Of a stretch of DNA of 8,126 nt, positions 1 through 5,915 are shown in pieces. Made by a program: the position numbers and the translations under genes. The DNA lies in contig JBQTJM010000417.1 in NCBI GenBank assembly GCA_052387115.1, positions 1-8,126 on the forward strand, read 5' to 3'. Within the stretch, counting starts at the first letter, position 1. The number at the start of each line of letters is the position of its first letter. The stretch comes from JACCXJ01 sp052387115 (lineage in GTDB: Bacteria > Pseudomonadota > Gammaproteobacteria > JACCXJ01). The notes under the pieces were generated by a model. That model ran no database searches and had not been told where the DNA came from. It saw only the letters and a list, made by a program, of their open reading frames with translations.

Positions 1-63
1 AGACCTGCCCGGTCCAACGCGGGTGTGCCGGCCATTGCTTTGACACAGGGGCTTGCGGCACCC

Positions 64-3000
64 CTACTCCGGCCTCAACCCCCCCTTCTCAAAAAGATAA
101 TCCAGCCAGATCCCCGAGAGCTTTTCCTGCACGGAGTTCTGTTTGAGGCGGGCGTGGAGGTTGGGGAAATCGACGCGATCCAGCTCCTGGTCCTGGTTGT
201 AACAGGAGTAGACGAAGTACTCCGCGCCGGTCTCGGGGTCGATGTGCTTGCAGAGGCACTGGGCGCAGACCCCCTTCATCATGCACTGCATCGGTGAGTT
301 GATCGAGCCGATGGCGACGTGGCGGGGATTGAGGTAGGGCTTCAATATCCCGTGACGAGCCTCCTTGACGGCCGCCATCATGCGGTCCGAGCCGATGGCG
401 ATGATGTGCTCGACGTCATCGAGATGGATGGGCGTTTCGCCCAAGCGCCCGCGGGCGTAGGCCAGCACGGCCTCCAGGATGTTGCCGACCGTGCTCTTGT
501 CCTGGGGACGGGTCACCGGAATGGACTCCGCGCCCGGGATCGGGTCCACGGACCATACGATGATATCCGAGGCCGCTTCGATCTCGGCAACCTTGAAGAC
601 GTCCCACCGGTTGCGATAGCCGGCGAAGTAGATCACCTGATTGCCCGCGGCGCGAAAGGCCCTACCGATCGAAAAGAGCACCGCGTTACCCAGACCGCCC
701 CCTAACAGCATCACGGTCTTGCCCGAGGGGATGTCGGTCGGGGCCCCGGTCACGCCCATGACGACCAGTGGATCGCCCGGTTTCCAGAGCGCGCACAGGC
801 GCGACGAGCTGCCCATCTCGAGGGCGATGAGCGAGATGAGCCCGCGTTCCTTGTCCACCCAGGCGCCGGTCAAGGCCAGGCCCTCCGAGGCCAGCGCCGT
901 GCCCTCGACGGTGGGCGCCAGGGCCTCCAGGTTCTGCACGCGGTAGAACTGGCCGGGGCGGAACTTACGCGCCTGCATGGGGGCGCGCACGATCACCTCG
1001 ATGATGGTCGGGGTGAGGCGCTTGACCTCGACGACCGTAGCAGCCAGGGCTTCGTCCAGCCGTTCCTGAAAAGCCCGTAACGCACGCTCGCGCTCCGCCT
1101 GCCGCCCAAGGTCGAGGTTTCGGATCTCGCGCTCGAAGAGCCGCACGATATAGGGATAGCCGTCGCGGGCGCTCGCCATGGCCTTGACCACGTTGCCGGC
1201 ATACACGGGGTGGTTGTCGCCATAGAAGGTCACGTGGCGCCCTTGGCGGGAGTAGGACGTGAATGGGGCCGGGCGGCCGATCTTGGGCCAGCACCGATCG
1301 CTCATGGGCTCCAGCCGCCACTCACCGTTCGCGGCGATCGGCTCGTGGCGCCGGTAGGAACGCCCGTCCATCTCGAAGGTGCCGATATGCTCGCTCTCGT
1401 AGATCGTGTTGGGCGAGGTCCCGGCGGCGATGAAAAGGCTCTTGAGCGGCACCTCGAGCACGGTGCCGGTGCTCACCCAGCGCCCGCCCTCTTCGGCGAG
1501 CTTCTCGAAACGCACGGCGCGGAGATGCCCGAAGCCGTCGGCGACGGCGCGCCTGGGCTCCATCCCCTCGGCCCAGGCGATCCCCTCCTGCATGGCCTTC
1601 TCGATCTCTTCGTGGTTCTGGCGGTAGGCGGGCGCATCGCGCATGCCTTTACGATAAAAGAGCGTGACGCCGCCCCACTCCCGCAAGAGCGGCTGGAAGT
1701 CCGGCGACTCGCCCGACGATTTCGCGCGCTCGCGCTCGGCACGCACGGCCCGCCCGTGGGCGAGCAGCTCGTCGAGGATGATGAGCTCTTCCTGATCGTA
1801 ACGCCCGCGCACCGAGCCCTCCTCGTAGCGGTTGACGAGGGTCTCGTAGCGGTGCAGGAGCTTCTCGACCTGGACTGGATAATAGGCCAGGAGCTCGGTG
1901 GCCGTGTCGATGGCGGTCAGACCTCCGCCGATGACCCCGGCCGGCAGGCGCGCCTGGAGGTTGGCGAGTGAGTCCTTGGCGGCGCCGGTCAACTGCAGCG
2001 CCATCAAGAAATCCGAGGCCTTGCGGATCCCGCGCATGAGATTATTTTCGAGCGGGATGATGGTCGGCTTGCCGGCGCCGCTCGCGATCGCGATGTGATC
2101 GAAGCCGAGGTCCCAGGCCTCGTTGATGGTGAGGGTGCCCCCGAAGCGCACCCCGCCGTAGCAGCGGAATGCCCGGCGCCGCGCCAGGGTGAGATAGATC
2201 ACCTTGAGGAAGTTCTTGTCCCAGCGCACCGTGATGCCGTACTCGGCGACCCCGCCGAAACCGGTCATGACGCGCCGATCGAGGTCCTCGTAGATCTCGG
2301 CGAAATCGCGGATCGGGCGCGGGGCGCGTTCGTAGCTGCCGGTCAGCTCCATGGGCAGGGGCTCGATCTTGAGCCCGTCGATCCCGACCACCCCGAAGCC
2401 CTCGTTCAAAAGGTAATGCGAGAGCGTATAACCCGCCGGCCCGAGCCCGCAGACCAAGACGTTCTTGCCGTTGTAAGCGAGCGCCGCGGGGCGCTGTACG
2501 TTGAGCGGGTTGAAGCGCGTCAAGAGCCCGTAGATCTCGAACCCCCAGGGGACGTTCAAGACATCGGTAAGCACGTTGGTCTCGATCTCGGGGATGTTGA
2601 CGGGCTCGGTCTTCTGGTATATGCAGCCCTTCATGCAGTCGTTGCAGATCCGATGACCGGTGCCCGGGCACATCGGGTTGTCGATCATGATGAGGGCCAG
2701 CGCACCGATGTCGTCACCCCCGCGTTTGAGCACGTGCATCTCGGAGATCTTCTCGCCGAGCGGACAGCCGGTGATGGTGACGCCTAGCGCATTCGTCTTG
2801 AAGCCGCCGTCCTTGCGATTGCGCATGCCCTTCGAGCAGGAGTCGGTGTCGCGATCATGGCAATAGATGCAGTGATCGACCTCGTAGAGCACCTGGCGCT
2901 CGTTCATGCGCCGATCCGTCAGGGCGAATCCATCGCGACGGCGGCGTTGGGCAAGTGGCCCGATGAGCACCTTGTGGCCCTCGCGGTTCTCCGACTCACA

Positions 3001-3762
3001 GTGCACGAGGTGCTGGAAATCGGTTTTTCTAGGCTCTTTGAAGCTCACCCAACCCGCGACCCGGGCGCGCAATACGGGGTGATGGCGCGCGGCATAGCAG
3101 AAACGTTCGATGGTATCCATGAGCCCCGAGACCAGCTCCCGCCGCGAGCCCACGGCGAGCACGGGGGCCAGGGCTGCGGCATTCGGATCGCCGGCGAGCC
3201 GCTGCCGCAAGGCCTGCGACTGGTCTTGCCAGGCGCTCTGCGACTGTGACCTTAGGCACAGCGCACGGAGCTTGATCCCCATCTCGGCCAGCGCGCCCTC
3301 TTCGTCGGGAGCGGTGGCGCAACGGAGGAGCGCCGCGATCCGGGCCTCCAAGGCCGCCAAGTCCCAGCCCGCGAGATCGTCGGGCGTAAAGCGCGCATCG
3401 CACTTCATCACGACCTCGCTGCGGAAGGCGAAGACGGTGTCCATCTCGCGGCGGATGGTATCGATGTGTCGCTCACGCTCGCCGCCGATACCGAAGAGGC
3501 GCGCCACGAACTCCCCGACGAAGGGCGCCATACGCACCAGCAAGTCCGAGACCGCCTCGGGCGACATCTCCTGTCCAAGGCGTGTACGGTAGCGCTCGAA
3601 CTCGACCAAGAGGTCGGGATCGCGCGGCCGGACGTAATCGTCGAAGACCGCCAAGAGGTCTTGCAAGCGCTTCGGATCGAAGAGGTCGGGGTACTCGAAG
3701 CCCGGAAAACCCAGGGTGAGCACCGCCTCGGCGCGATCGGCGCCGTGCTGCGGGGAGTTCAT
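64..3762 (-). CDS. Fused GltD/NfnB-like and PyrK/NfnA-like flavin iron-sulfur oxidoreductase
   Basis: A 1232-residue protein that probably moves electrons between NAD(P)H and another carrier through two flavins and three iron-sulfur clusters. Residues 1-290 match nothing I recognise and look mostly helical and charged. Residues 298-380 resemble the GltD/DPD-type double [4Fe-4S] domain, with Cys298, 301, 309, 333 (in GCPLG), 365, 373, 376 and 380. FAD is likely bound at GLGPAG (439-444) and NAD(P)H at GGGLTAID (612-619). From about 905 a ferredoxin-reductase/PyrK-like domain follows: RPGQFY (935-940), GGGLGN (1021-1026), then Cys1160, 1166, 1169 and 1187 for a [2Fe-2S] cluster. This is the domain content of NfnB plus NfnA in one chain. 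The start lies 10 bases after the DUF4389 stop and has no clear Shine-Dalgarno, so translation is probably coupled. There is no signal peptide or membrane segment, so it should be cytoplasmic or membrane-associated. Domain assignment is secure; the substrates and any electron bifurcation are inference. Automatic annotation would probably call it a pyridine nucleotide-disulfide oxidoreductase or a glutamate synthase small-chain homologue. Confidence 0.9.
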   Translation of the reverse strand: MNSPQHGADRAEAVLTLGFPGFEYPDLFDPKRLQDLLAVFDDYVRPRDPDLLVEFERYRTRLGQEMSPEAVSDLLVRMAPFVGEFVARLFGIGGERERHIDTIRREMDTVFAFRSEVVMKCDARFTPDDLAGWDLAALEARIAALLRCATAPDEEGALAEMGIKLRALCLRSQSQSAWQDQSQALRQRLAGDPNAAALAPVLAVGSRRELVSGLMDTIERFCYAARHHPVLRARVAGWVSFKEPRKTDFQHLVHCESENREGHKVLIGPLAQRRRRDGFALTDRRMNERQVLYEVDHCIYCHDRDTDSCSKGMRNRKDGGFKTNALGVTITGCPLGEKISEMHVLKRGGDDIGALALIMIDNPMCPGTGHRICNDCMKGCIYQKTEPVNIPEIETNVLTDVLNVPWGFEIYGLLTRFNPLNVQRPAALAYNGKNVLVCGLGPAGYTLSHYLLNEGFGVVGIDGLKIEPLPMELTGSYERAPRPIRDFAEIYEDLDRRVMTGFGGVAEYGITVRWDKNFLKVIYLTLARRRAFRCYGGVRFGGTLTINEAWDLGFDHIAIASGAGKPTIIPLENNLMRGIRKASDFLMALQLTGAAKDSLANLQARLPAGVIGGGLTAIDTATELLAYYPVQVEKLLHRYETLVNRYEEGSVRGRYDQEELIILDELLAHGRAVRAERERAKSSGESPDFQPLLREWGGVTLFYRKGMRDAPAYRQNHEEIEKAMQEGIAWAEGMEPRRAVADGFGHLRAVRFEKLAEEGGRWVSTGTVLEVPLKSLFIAAGTSPNTIYESEHIGTFEMDGRSYRRHEPIAANGEWRLEPMSDRCWPKIGRPAPFTSYSRQGRHVTFYGDNHPVYAGNVVKAMASARDGYPYIVRLFEREIRNLDLGRQAERERALRAFQERLDEALAATVVEVKRLTPTIIEVIVRAPMQARKFRPGQFYRVQNLEALAPTVEGTALASEGLALTGAWVDKERGLISLIALEMGSSSRLCALWKPGDPLVVMGVTGAPTDIPSGKTVMLLGGGLGNAVLFSIGRAFRAAGNQVIYFAGYRNRWDVFKVAEIEAASDIIVWSVDPIPGAESIPVTRPQDKSTVGNILEAVLAYARGRLGETPIHLDDVEHIIAIGSDRMMAAVKEARHGILKPYLNPRHVAIGSINSPMQCMMKGVCAQCLCKHIDPETGAEYFVYSCYNQDQELDRVDFPNLHARLKQNSVQEKLSGIWLDYLFEKGGLRPE

Positions 3763-3772
3763 CGTGTCGCTT

Positions 3773-4042
3773 TCAGCGCGCAGGCCAGTCGCTGAACGGG
3801 AAGGGCCTTTGGTCGGACTCGTAGGTCACGTAGTTGAGGATCTCGTAGATGTAGCTCGAAAGCCCGGGGGCGAACTGCACGAGCCTCGGGTTCAATTCGC
3901 CCGTGAAGAGCCGCGAGAGGAACTGGAACACCACGATGCCGAAGACCAGGACCTCCGCGGCCGTGTAGATGACGACAAAGATCATCATGAAAAACCCGCG
4001 CTTCCAGGTCTCGGCGTCTTGTAGGTGCTCGGCTGCGCTCAT
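3773..4042 (-). CDS. DUF4389 family small membrane protein
   Basis: An 89-residue protein that I recognise as DUF4389 from its pattern: a TWKRGFFM start to the hydrophobic stretch (residues 12-20), the segment VVIYTAAEVLVFGIVVFQF (about 23-41), an LFTGELN turn (46-51) and a tail ending in SDQRPFPFSDWP (76-87). Residues 18-46 are strongly hydrophobic and should form one long or two short membrane segments; the polar N-terminus and the C-terminal third flank the membrane. The family has no established function. The reading frame stays open upstream to 5197, but the true start is the ATG at 4040-4042, because a strong GGAGG lies 7 bases before it and the protein matches the family in length from there. 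It is followed after 10 bases by the large oxidoreductase, so the two are very likely one transcript, and it may serve as that enzyme's membrane partner (inference). Confidence 0.9.
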   Translation of the reverse strand: MSAAEHLQDAETWKRGFFMMIFVVIYTAAEVLVFGIVVFQFLSRLFTGELNPRLVQFAPGLSSYIYEILNYVTYESDQRPFPFSDWPAR

Positions 4043-4049
4043 TTTCGTT

Positions 4050-4054
4050 CCTCC
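4050..4054 (-). promoter_or_regulatory. Shine-Dalgarno of the DUF4389 gene
   Basis: The minus strand reads GGAGG seven bases before the ATG at 4040-4042, inside a longer GGGGGAGG run. It fixes the start of the DUF4389 gene well inside a much longer open frame. Confidence 0.8.
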
Positions 4055-4067
4055 CCCGAGAGAATGC

Positions 4068-4073
4068 ATGATA
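4068..4073 (-). promoter_or_regulatory. Candidate -10 box for the DUF4389-oxidoreductase operon
   Basis: The minus strand reads TATCAT here, five of six matches to the sigma-70 -10 consensus. It would put transcription start near 4061, giving an untranslated leader of about 20 bases that holds just the Shine-Dalgarno. The hexamer 17 bases upstream is TCGATC, a poor -35, so an activator or another sigma factor would be needed. It is a visual match only and not scored. Confidence 0.3.
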
Positions 4074-4088
4074 GATCGGCCACGGTCA

Positions 4089-4126
4089 TTGATCGACCCC
4101 CTGAATCCCCTTATCCAGTCGATCAA
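4089..4126. repeat. Inverted repeat upstream of the DUF4389-oxidoreductase operon
   Basis: TTGATCGAC (4089-4097) and GTCGATCAA (4118-4126) are perfect 9-base inverted copies separated by 20 bases. On the minus strand the spacer can pair further: CTGGAT with ATTCAG, including one G-T pair, around an AAGGGG loop with a small G bulge on one side. It lies just upstream of the candidate -10 box, so it could be an operator for a dimeric regulator or an RNA hairpin in readthrough transcripts. No run of T follows it on either strand, so it does not look like a terminator. Confidence 0.6.
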
Positions 4127-4169
4127 AAAGCGCGATCTGTGGCCCGCGCCCGGTGCACTCGGCGCGGGC
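4125..4169 (-). terminator. Likely intrinsic terminator after the MBL hydrolase gene
   Basis: GCCCGCGCC (4142-4150) and GGCGCGGGC (4161-4169) form a perfect 9-base-pair GC stem with a 10-base loop, starting 8 bases after the TGA of the MBL gene. On the minus strand a run of five T (4125-4129) follows, about 12 bases after the stem. The stem is strong but the T tract is short and distant, so termination may be partial. If it works, it separates the MBL gene from the DUF4389 operon. Confidence 0.5.
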
Positions 4170-4176
4170 GGCGCCA

Positions 4177-5124
4177 TCAATGTGCCCGTCGCCCGAGCCA
4201 CGTGAGGAGCCCCTTGGCGTTCAGCTCGATGTCCATGGACAGGAGGTCGTCGGTCAGAAACTCCGCATCGGCAGCCCCGTGCTCGCGGAGCCGCGAACAC
4301 AGATAATCCCGCAGACCGGAGGCGATGGCGGACAGGGGATCGGTCCGCGCGGCGGCCTGCTCGGTGATCGCCACGAAGGCCCGAAGACCCCGATGCAGAT
4401 CCGAGGCTAGGCGTTCGAGGTTCGCGACGCGGCTGTAGTGGGTGAGATAGATGGCAGTCGGGCGCTCGGCCATGAGCCGGTCGATAGACGCATGGGCCGC
4501 GTCCGGGTCGAAATGCACCGGGGTCGTCGCGGGAAAGATGAACTCGCCCCGGGGGCCGTCCAGCTCGCGGTAGGACACGCCGAAGGTATCGCCCGCGAAG
4601 ATCCCCCGGGCCTCCTCGTCCACGATGGAGACGTGATGGAGCGCATGACCGGGCGTGTGCAGGAAGGTCAATGTGCTGGCCCCGAGCGTCAAGCGCTGGC
4701 CGTCCTCGACCACGACCAGGCGCTCCGCCGGGATGGGTCGGACATCGCCGTAGTGGTGCCGGAACATCTCCTCGCCGTACACCGCCAAGGTACCCTCGAT
4801 CAGGCGTCGCGGATCCGCGAGGTGGGTTGCGCCGCGCGGGTGCACGCAGACGCGCGCCGCGGGCAGGTGACGGCACAGCAGACCGGCACCGCCGGCGTGG
4901 TCGAGATGGATGTGGGTCAGAAACACATAGTCGACATCGGACGGGTCGATGTCCTTCGCCGCGAGCGCCTCGATGAGCCTCGGCACCGAAGGGCCGGTCC
5001 CGGTGTCCACGAAGGCGGCTCGCCCATCGCGCACGAGGAGGTGGCTCGCGTCCAGCCGCGGCCGCACGAAGCCGGTGTCGATGGCGGTGATGCCGTGTGG
5101 GAAGTCGAGGAGCCCAGCCCTCAT
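4177..5124 (-). CDS. MBL-fold metallo-hydrolase
   Basis: A 315-residue metallo-beta-lactamase-fold hydrolase, probably cytoplasmic as no signal peptide is seen. The dinuclear metal ligands are all present: the HxHxDH motif as THIHLDHAGG (His71, His73, Asp75, His76), His160 in HTPGHALHH, Asp179 in AGDTFG and His229 in THYS. The N-terminal pattern, IDTGFVRPRLDASHLLV followed by FVDTGTG, is like the ST1585-type subgroup of MBL proteins, as far as I can recall. Residues about 240-315 form a mostly helical tail. The fold and metal site are clear, but the substrate cannot be told: glyoxalase II-like thioesters, lactones or phosphoesters are all possible. The ATG at 5122-5124 is preceded by a G run instead of a clean Shine-Dalgarno. 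The gene stands alone between a hairpin-rich gap upstream and a likely terminator downstream. Confidence 0.9.
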   Translation of the reverse strand: MRAGLLDFPHGITAIDTGFVRPRLDASHLLVRDGRAAFVDTGTGPSVPRLIEALAAKDIDPSDVDYVFLTHIHLDHAGGAGLLCRHLPAARVCVHPRGATHLADPRRLIEGTLAVYGEEMFRHHYGDVRPIPAERLVVVEDGQRLTLGASTLTFLHTPGHALHHVSIVDEEARGIFAGDTFGVSYRELDGPRGEFIFPATTPVHFDPDAAHASIDRLMAERPTAIYLTHYSRVANLERLASDLHRGLRAFVAITEQAAARTDPLSAIASGLRDYLCSRLREHGAADAEFLTDDLLSMDIELNAKGLLTWLGRRAH

Positions 5125-5141
5125 GGCGGACCCCCCCCGGT

Positions 5142-5153
5142 ACGAGCACTCGT
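5142..5153. promoter_or_regulatory. Short palindrome in front of the MBL gene
   Basis: ACGAG-CA-CTCGT is a perfect palindrome apart from its two central bases and lies 17 bases upstream of the MBL start codon. Its position fits an operator or a small leader hairpin. It is short enough to arise by chance in DNA of this composition. Confidence 0.25.
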
Positions 5154-5183
5154 GTATCGACCGGAGACATGGGTGCGGGGACG

Positions 5184-5233
5184 CGCCCCCACACCACCCT
5201 CCCCCGGGGTGGGGAACGGTAGCGTGGGGGGCG
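5184..5233. repeat. GC-rich double hairpin
   Basis: CGCCCCCAC (5184-5192) pairs with GTGGGGGGCG (5224-5233) with one bulged G. Inside it CCACCC (5194-5199) pairs with GGGTGG (5207-5212) around a 7-base loop. The adjoining GGGG (5177-5180) can pair with CCCC at 5186-5189 instead, so two folds compete. It may be a REP-like unit or part of the MBL leader RNA. Confidence 0.45.
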
Positions 5234-5288
5234 AGGGCCTTACCTGGTGAGGCGATGTAGCATGTGCGGTCACAAATCGCCCCTATTT

Positions 5289-5375
5289 GATCCCCTCACC
5301 CTGACCCTCTCCCAGCAGAGGGAGAGGGGATGTTGAGTAAGCGCCCTCTCCCGGAGGGGATCTAAGCGGGCGCTT
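5289..5375. repeat. REP/MITE-like interspersed element
   Basis: The core 5289-5362 is bounded by perfect 9-base inverted ends, GATCCCCTC and GAGGGGATC (5354-5362). Inside is a perfect 9-base-pair stem, CCCTCTCCC (5305-5313) with GGGAGAGGG (5320-5328), and a second CCCTCTCCC copy at 5344-5352. AAGCGCCC (5339-5346) also pairs with GGGCGCTT (5368-5375), and this pairing crosses the outer one. CCCTCACCCT-GACCCTCTCCC-type sequence is a familiar dispersed intergenic repeat in many proteobacteria, which suggests a small non-autonomous element. It lies 70 bases after the RRM gene and may protect the 3' end of that transcript. Confidence 0.6.
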
Positions 5376-5445
5376 TATGACTATGGGCAGTGTACCGATG
5401 ACGGCGCGATGCCGAGGACGGCGTGGGCCAGGCAGCGGCTCTGGA

Positions 5446-5769
5446 TTAGAAACGGCGCCGACCGGGGCCTCCTCCGCCTGGGCGCCGGGGACCGCCGCTG
5501 CCCGGCCCGCCACCACCACGGTCGTCGGTGCGCGGCCGGGCCTCGTTCACGGTCAGCCGCCGGCCCTTCAGGTCCTTGCCGTTCAGCTCGGCGATGGCCG
5601 ATTCGGCGGCGGCCTTGGCCGACATCTCGATAAATCCGAAACCGCGCGGTTCTCCGCTGAACCTGTCCTTGATCACGTTAACGGATGCAACCTCCCCGAA
5701 GGGCTCGAAAGCGCGCCGCAAATCGTCCTCGGTCACATCTCGGGACAGATTGCCAACGAAGATCTTCAT
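5446..5769 (-). CDS. Small RRM-domain RNA-binding protein
   Basis: A 107-residue protein with one RNA recognition motif in residues 1-78. RNP2 is IFVGNL (3-8) and RNP1 is RGFGFIEM (42-49), including the aromatic positions that stack on RNA bases. The tail (79-107) is a low-complexity Gly/Pro/Arg stretch with GGGGPG-type repeats ending in RRRF. This is the usual plan of the short bacterial RRM proteins, which bind single-stranded RNA in the cytoplasm; some relatives in cyanobacteria are cold-induced, but nothing here shows that for this gene. The ATG at 5767-5769 is backed by AGAGGA seven bases upstream. A GATAAC at 5815-5820 (minus strand) could be a -10 box but has no good -35. It sits apart from gmhB by 146 bases and is probably its own unit. 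Confidence 0.92.
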   Translation of the reverse strand: MKIFVGNLSRDVTEDDLRRAFEPFGEVASVNVIKDRFSGEPRGFGFIEMSAKAAAESAIAELNGKDLKGRRLTVNEARPRTDDRGGGGPGSGGPRRPGGGGPGRRRF

Positions 5770-5915
5770 TCGGTATTCCTCTAAGTAGTCGATGGAGTGC
5801 GATGGCCCCTAGCCGTTATCATCGACACAAAGCTGGGCCACGCGGGTGGATCCTACGCGCACTTGCGCATTTCGGGAAGAAGGCCGGGGTCGTGCGCCTG
5901 CCGAAGCCATCGGAC
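5770..5915. other. Intergenic gap between gmhB and the RRM gene
   Basis: A gap of 146 bases without a credible gene. It should contain the RRM promoter and the end of the glyS-gmhB transcript. I see a short palindrome, GCGCA-CT-TGCGC, at 5857-5868 and a weak -10-like GATAAC (minus strand, 5815-5820), but no stem followed by a T run, so the terminator is not obvious. The lipid acyltransferase gene plsC, which follows gmhB in some relatives, is absent here. Confidence 0.5.
5777..5782 (-). promoter_or_regulatory. Shine-Dalgarno of the RRM gene
   Basis: The minus strand reads AGAGGA seven bases before the ATG at 5767-5769. It supports the start directly before the MKIFVGNL sequence that opens the RRM. 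Confidence 0.7.

Larger units (their letters stand above)
5125..5445. other. Gene-free, hairpin-rich intergenic stretch
   Basis: Three hundred and twenty-one bases between the RRM gene and the MBL gene with no credible coding sequence. From low to high coordinates it holds a run of eight C at 5131-5138, a 12-base palindrome (5142-5153), a GC-rich double hairpin (5184-5233), a plain stretch (5234-5288), a REP/MITE-like element (5289-5375) and about 70 bases (5376-5445) in which I see nothing. The MBL promoter should lie here, but I found no convincing -35/-10 pair. No hairpin is followed by a T run on the minus strand. Confidence 0.7.

Noticed and set aside
1..63. Possible hairpin after the oxidoreductase stop codon (GGGTG..GCCG with CGGCACCC)
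   Set aside because: The stem has a two-base bulge, overlaps the stop codon and is not followed by a T run, so a terminator cannot be supported.
1210..1971. Plus-strand 253-residue open frame
   Set aside because: Antisense shadow of the large oxidoreductase; no family resemblance, and the minus-strand frame carries the clear motifs.
2042..2671. Minus-strand 209-residue open frame within the oxidoreductase
   Set aside because: Out-of-frame, Arg-rich shadow overlapping the FAD-binding region of the real gene.
4043..5197. Upstream extension of the DUF4389 frame to a 474-residue protein
   Set aside because: It is the same frame left open by GC-rich codons, read out of frame through the MBL gene. 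Its translation is Arg/Pro-rich low-information sequence, while the DUF4389 start at 4042 has a strong Shine-Dalgarno.
4438..5250. Plus-strand 270-residue open frame
   Set aside because: Antisense shadow of the MBL gene, whose metal ligands are all intact on the minus strand.
5263..5276. CRP/FNR-like half-site TTTGTGA on the minus strand upstream of the MBL gene
   Set aside because: The second half-site does not match at the required spacing and no promoter elements sit nearby.
5857..5868. Palindrome GCGCA-CT-TGCGC between gmhB and the RRM gene
   Set aside because: Only five base pairs, made of bases common in this GC-rich DNA, and without a T tract or promoter next to it.
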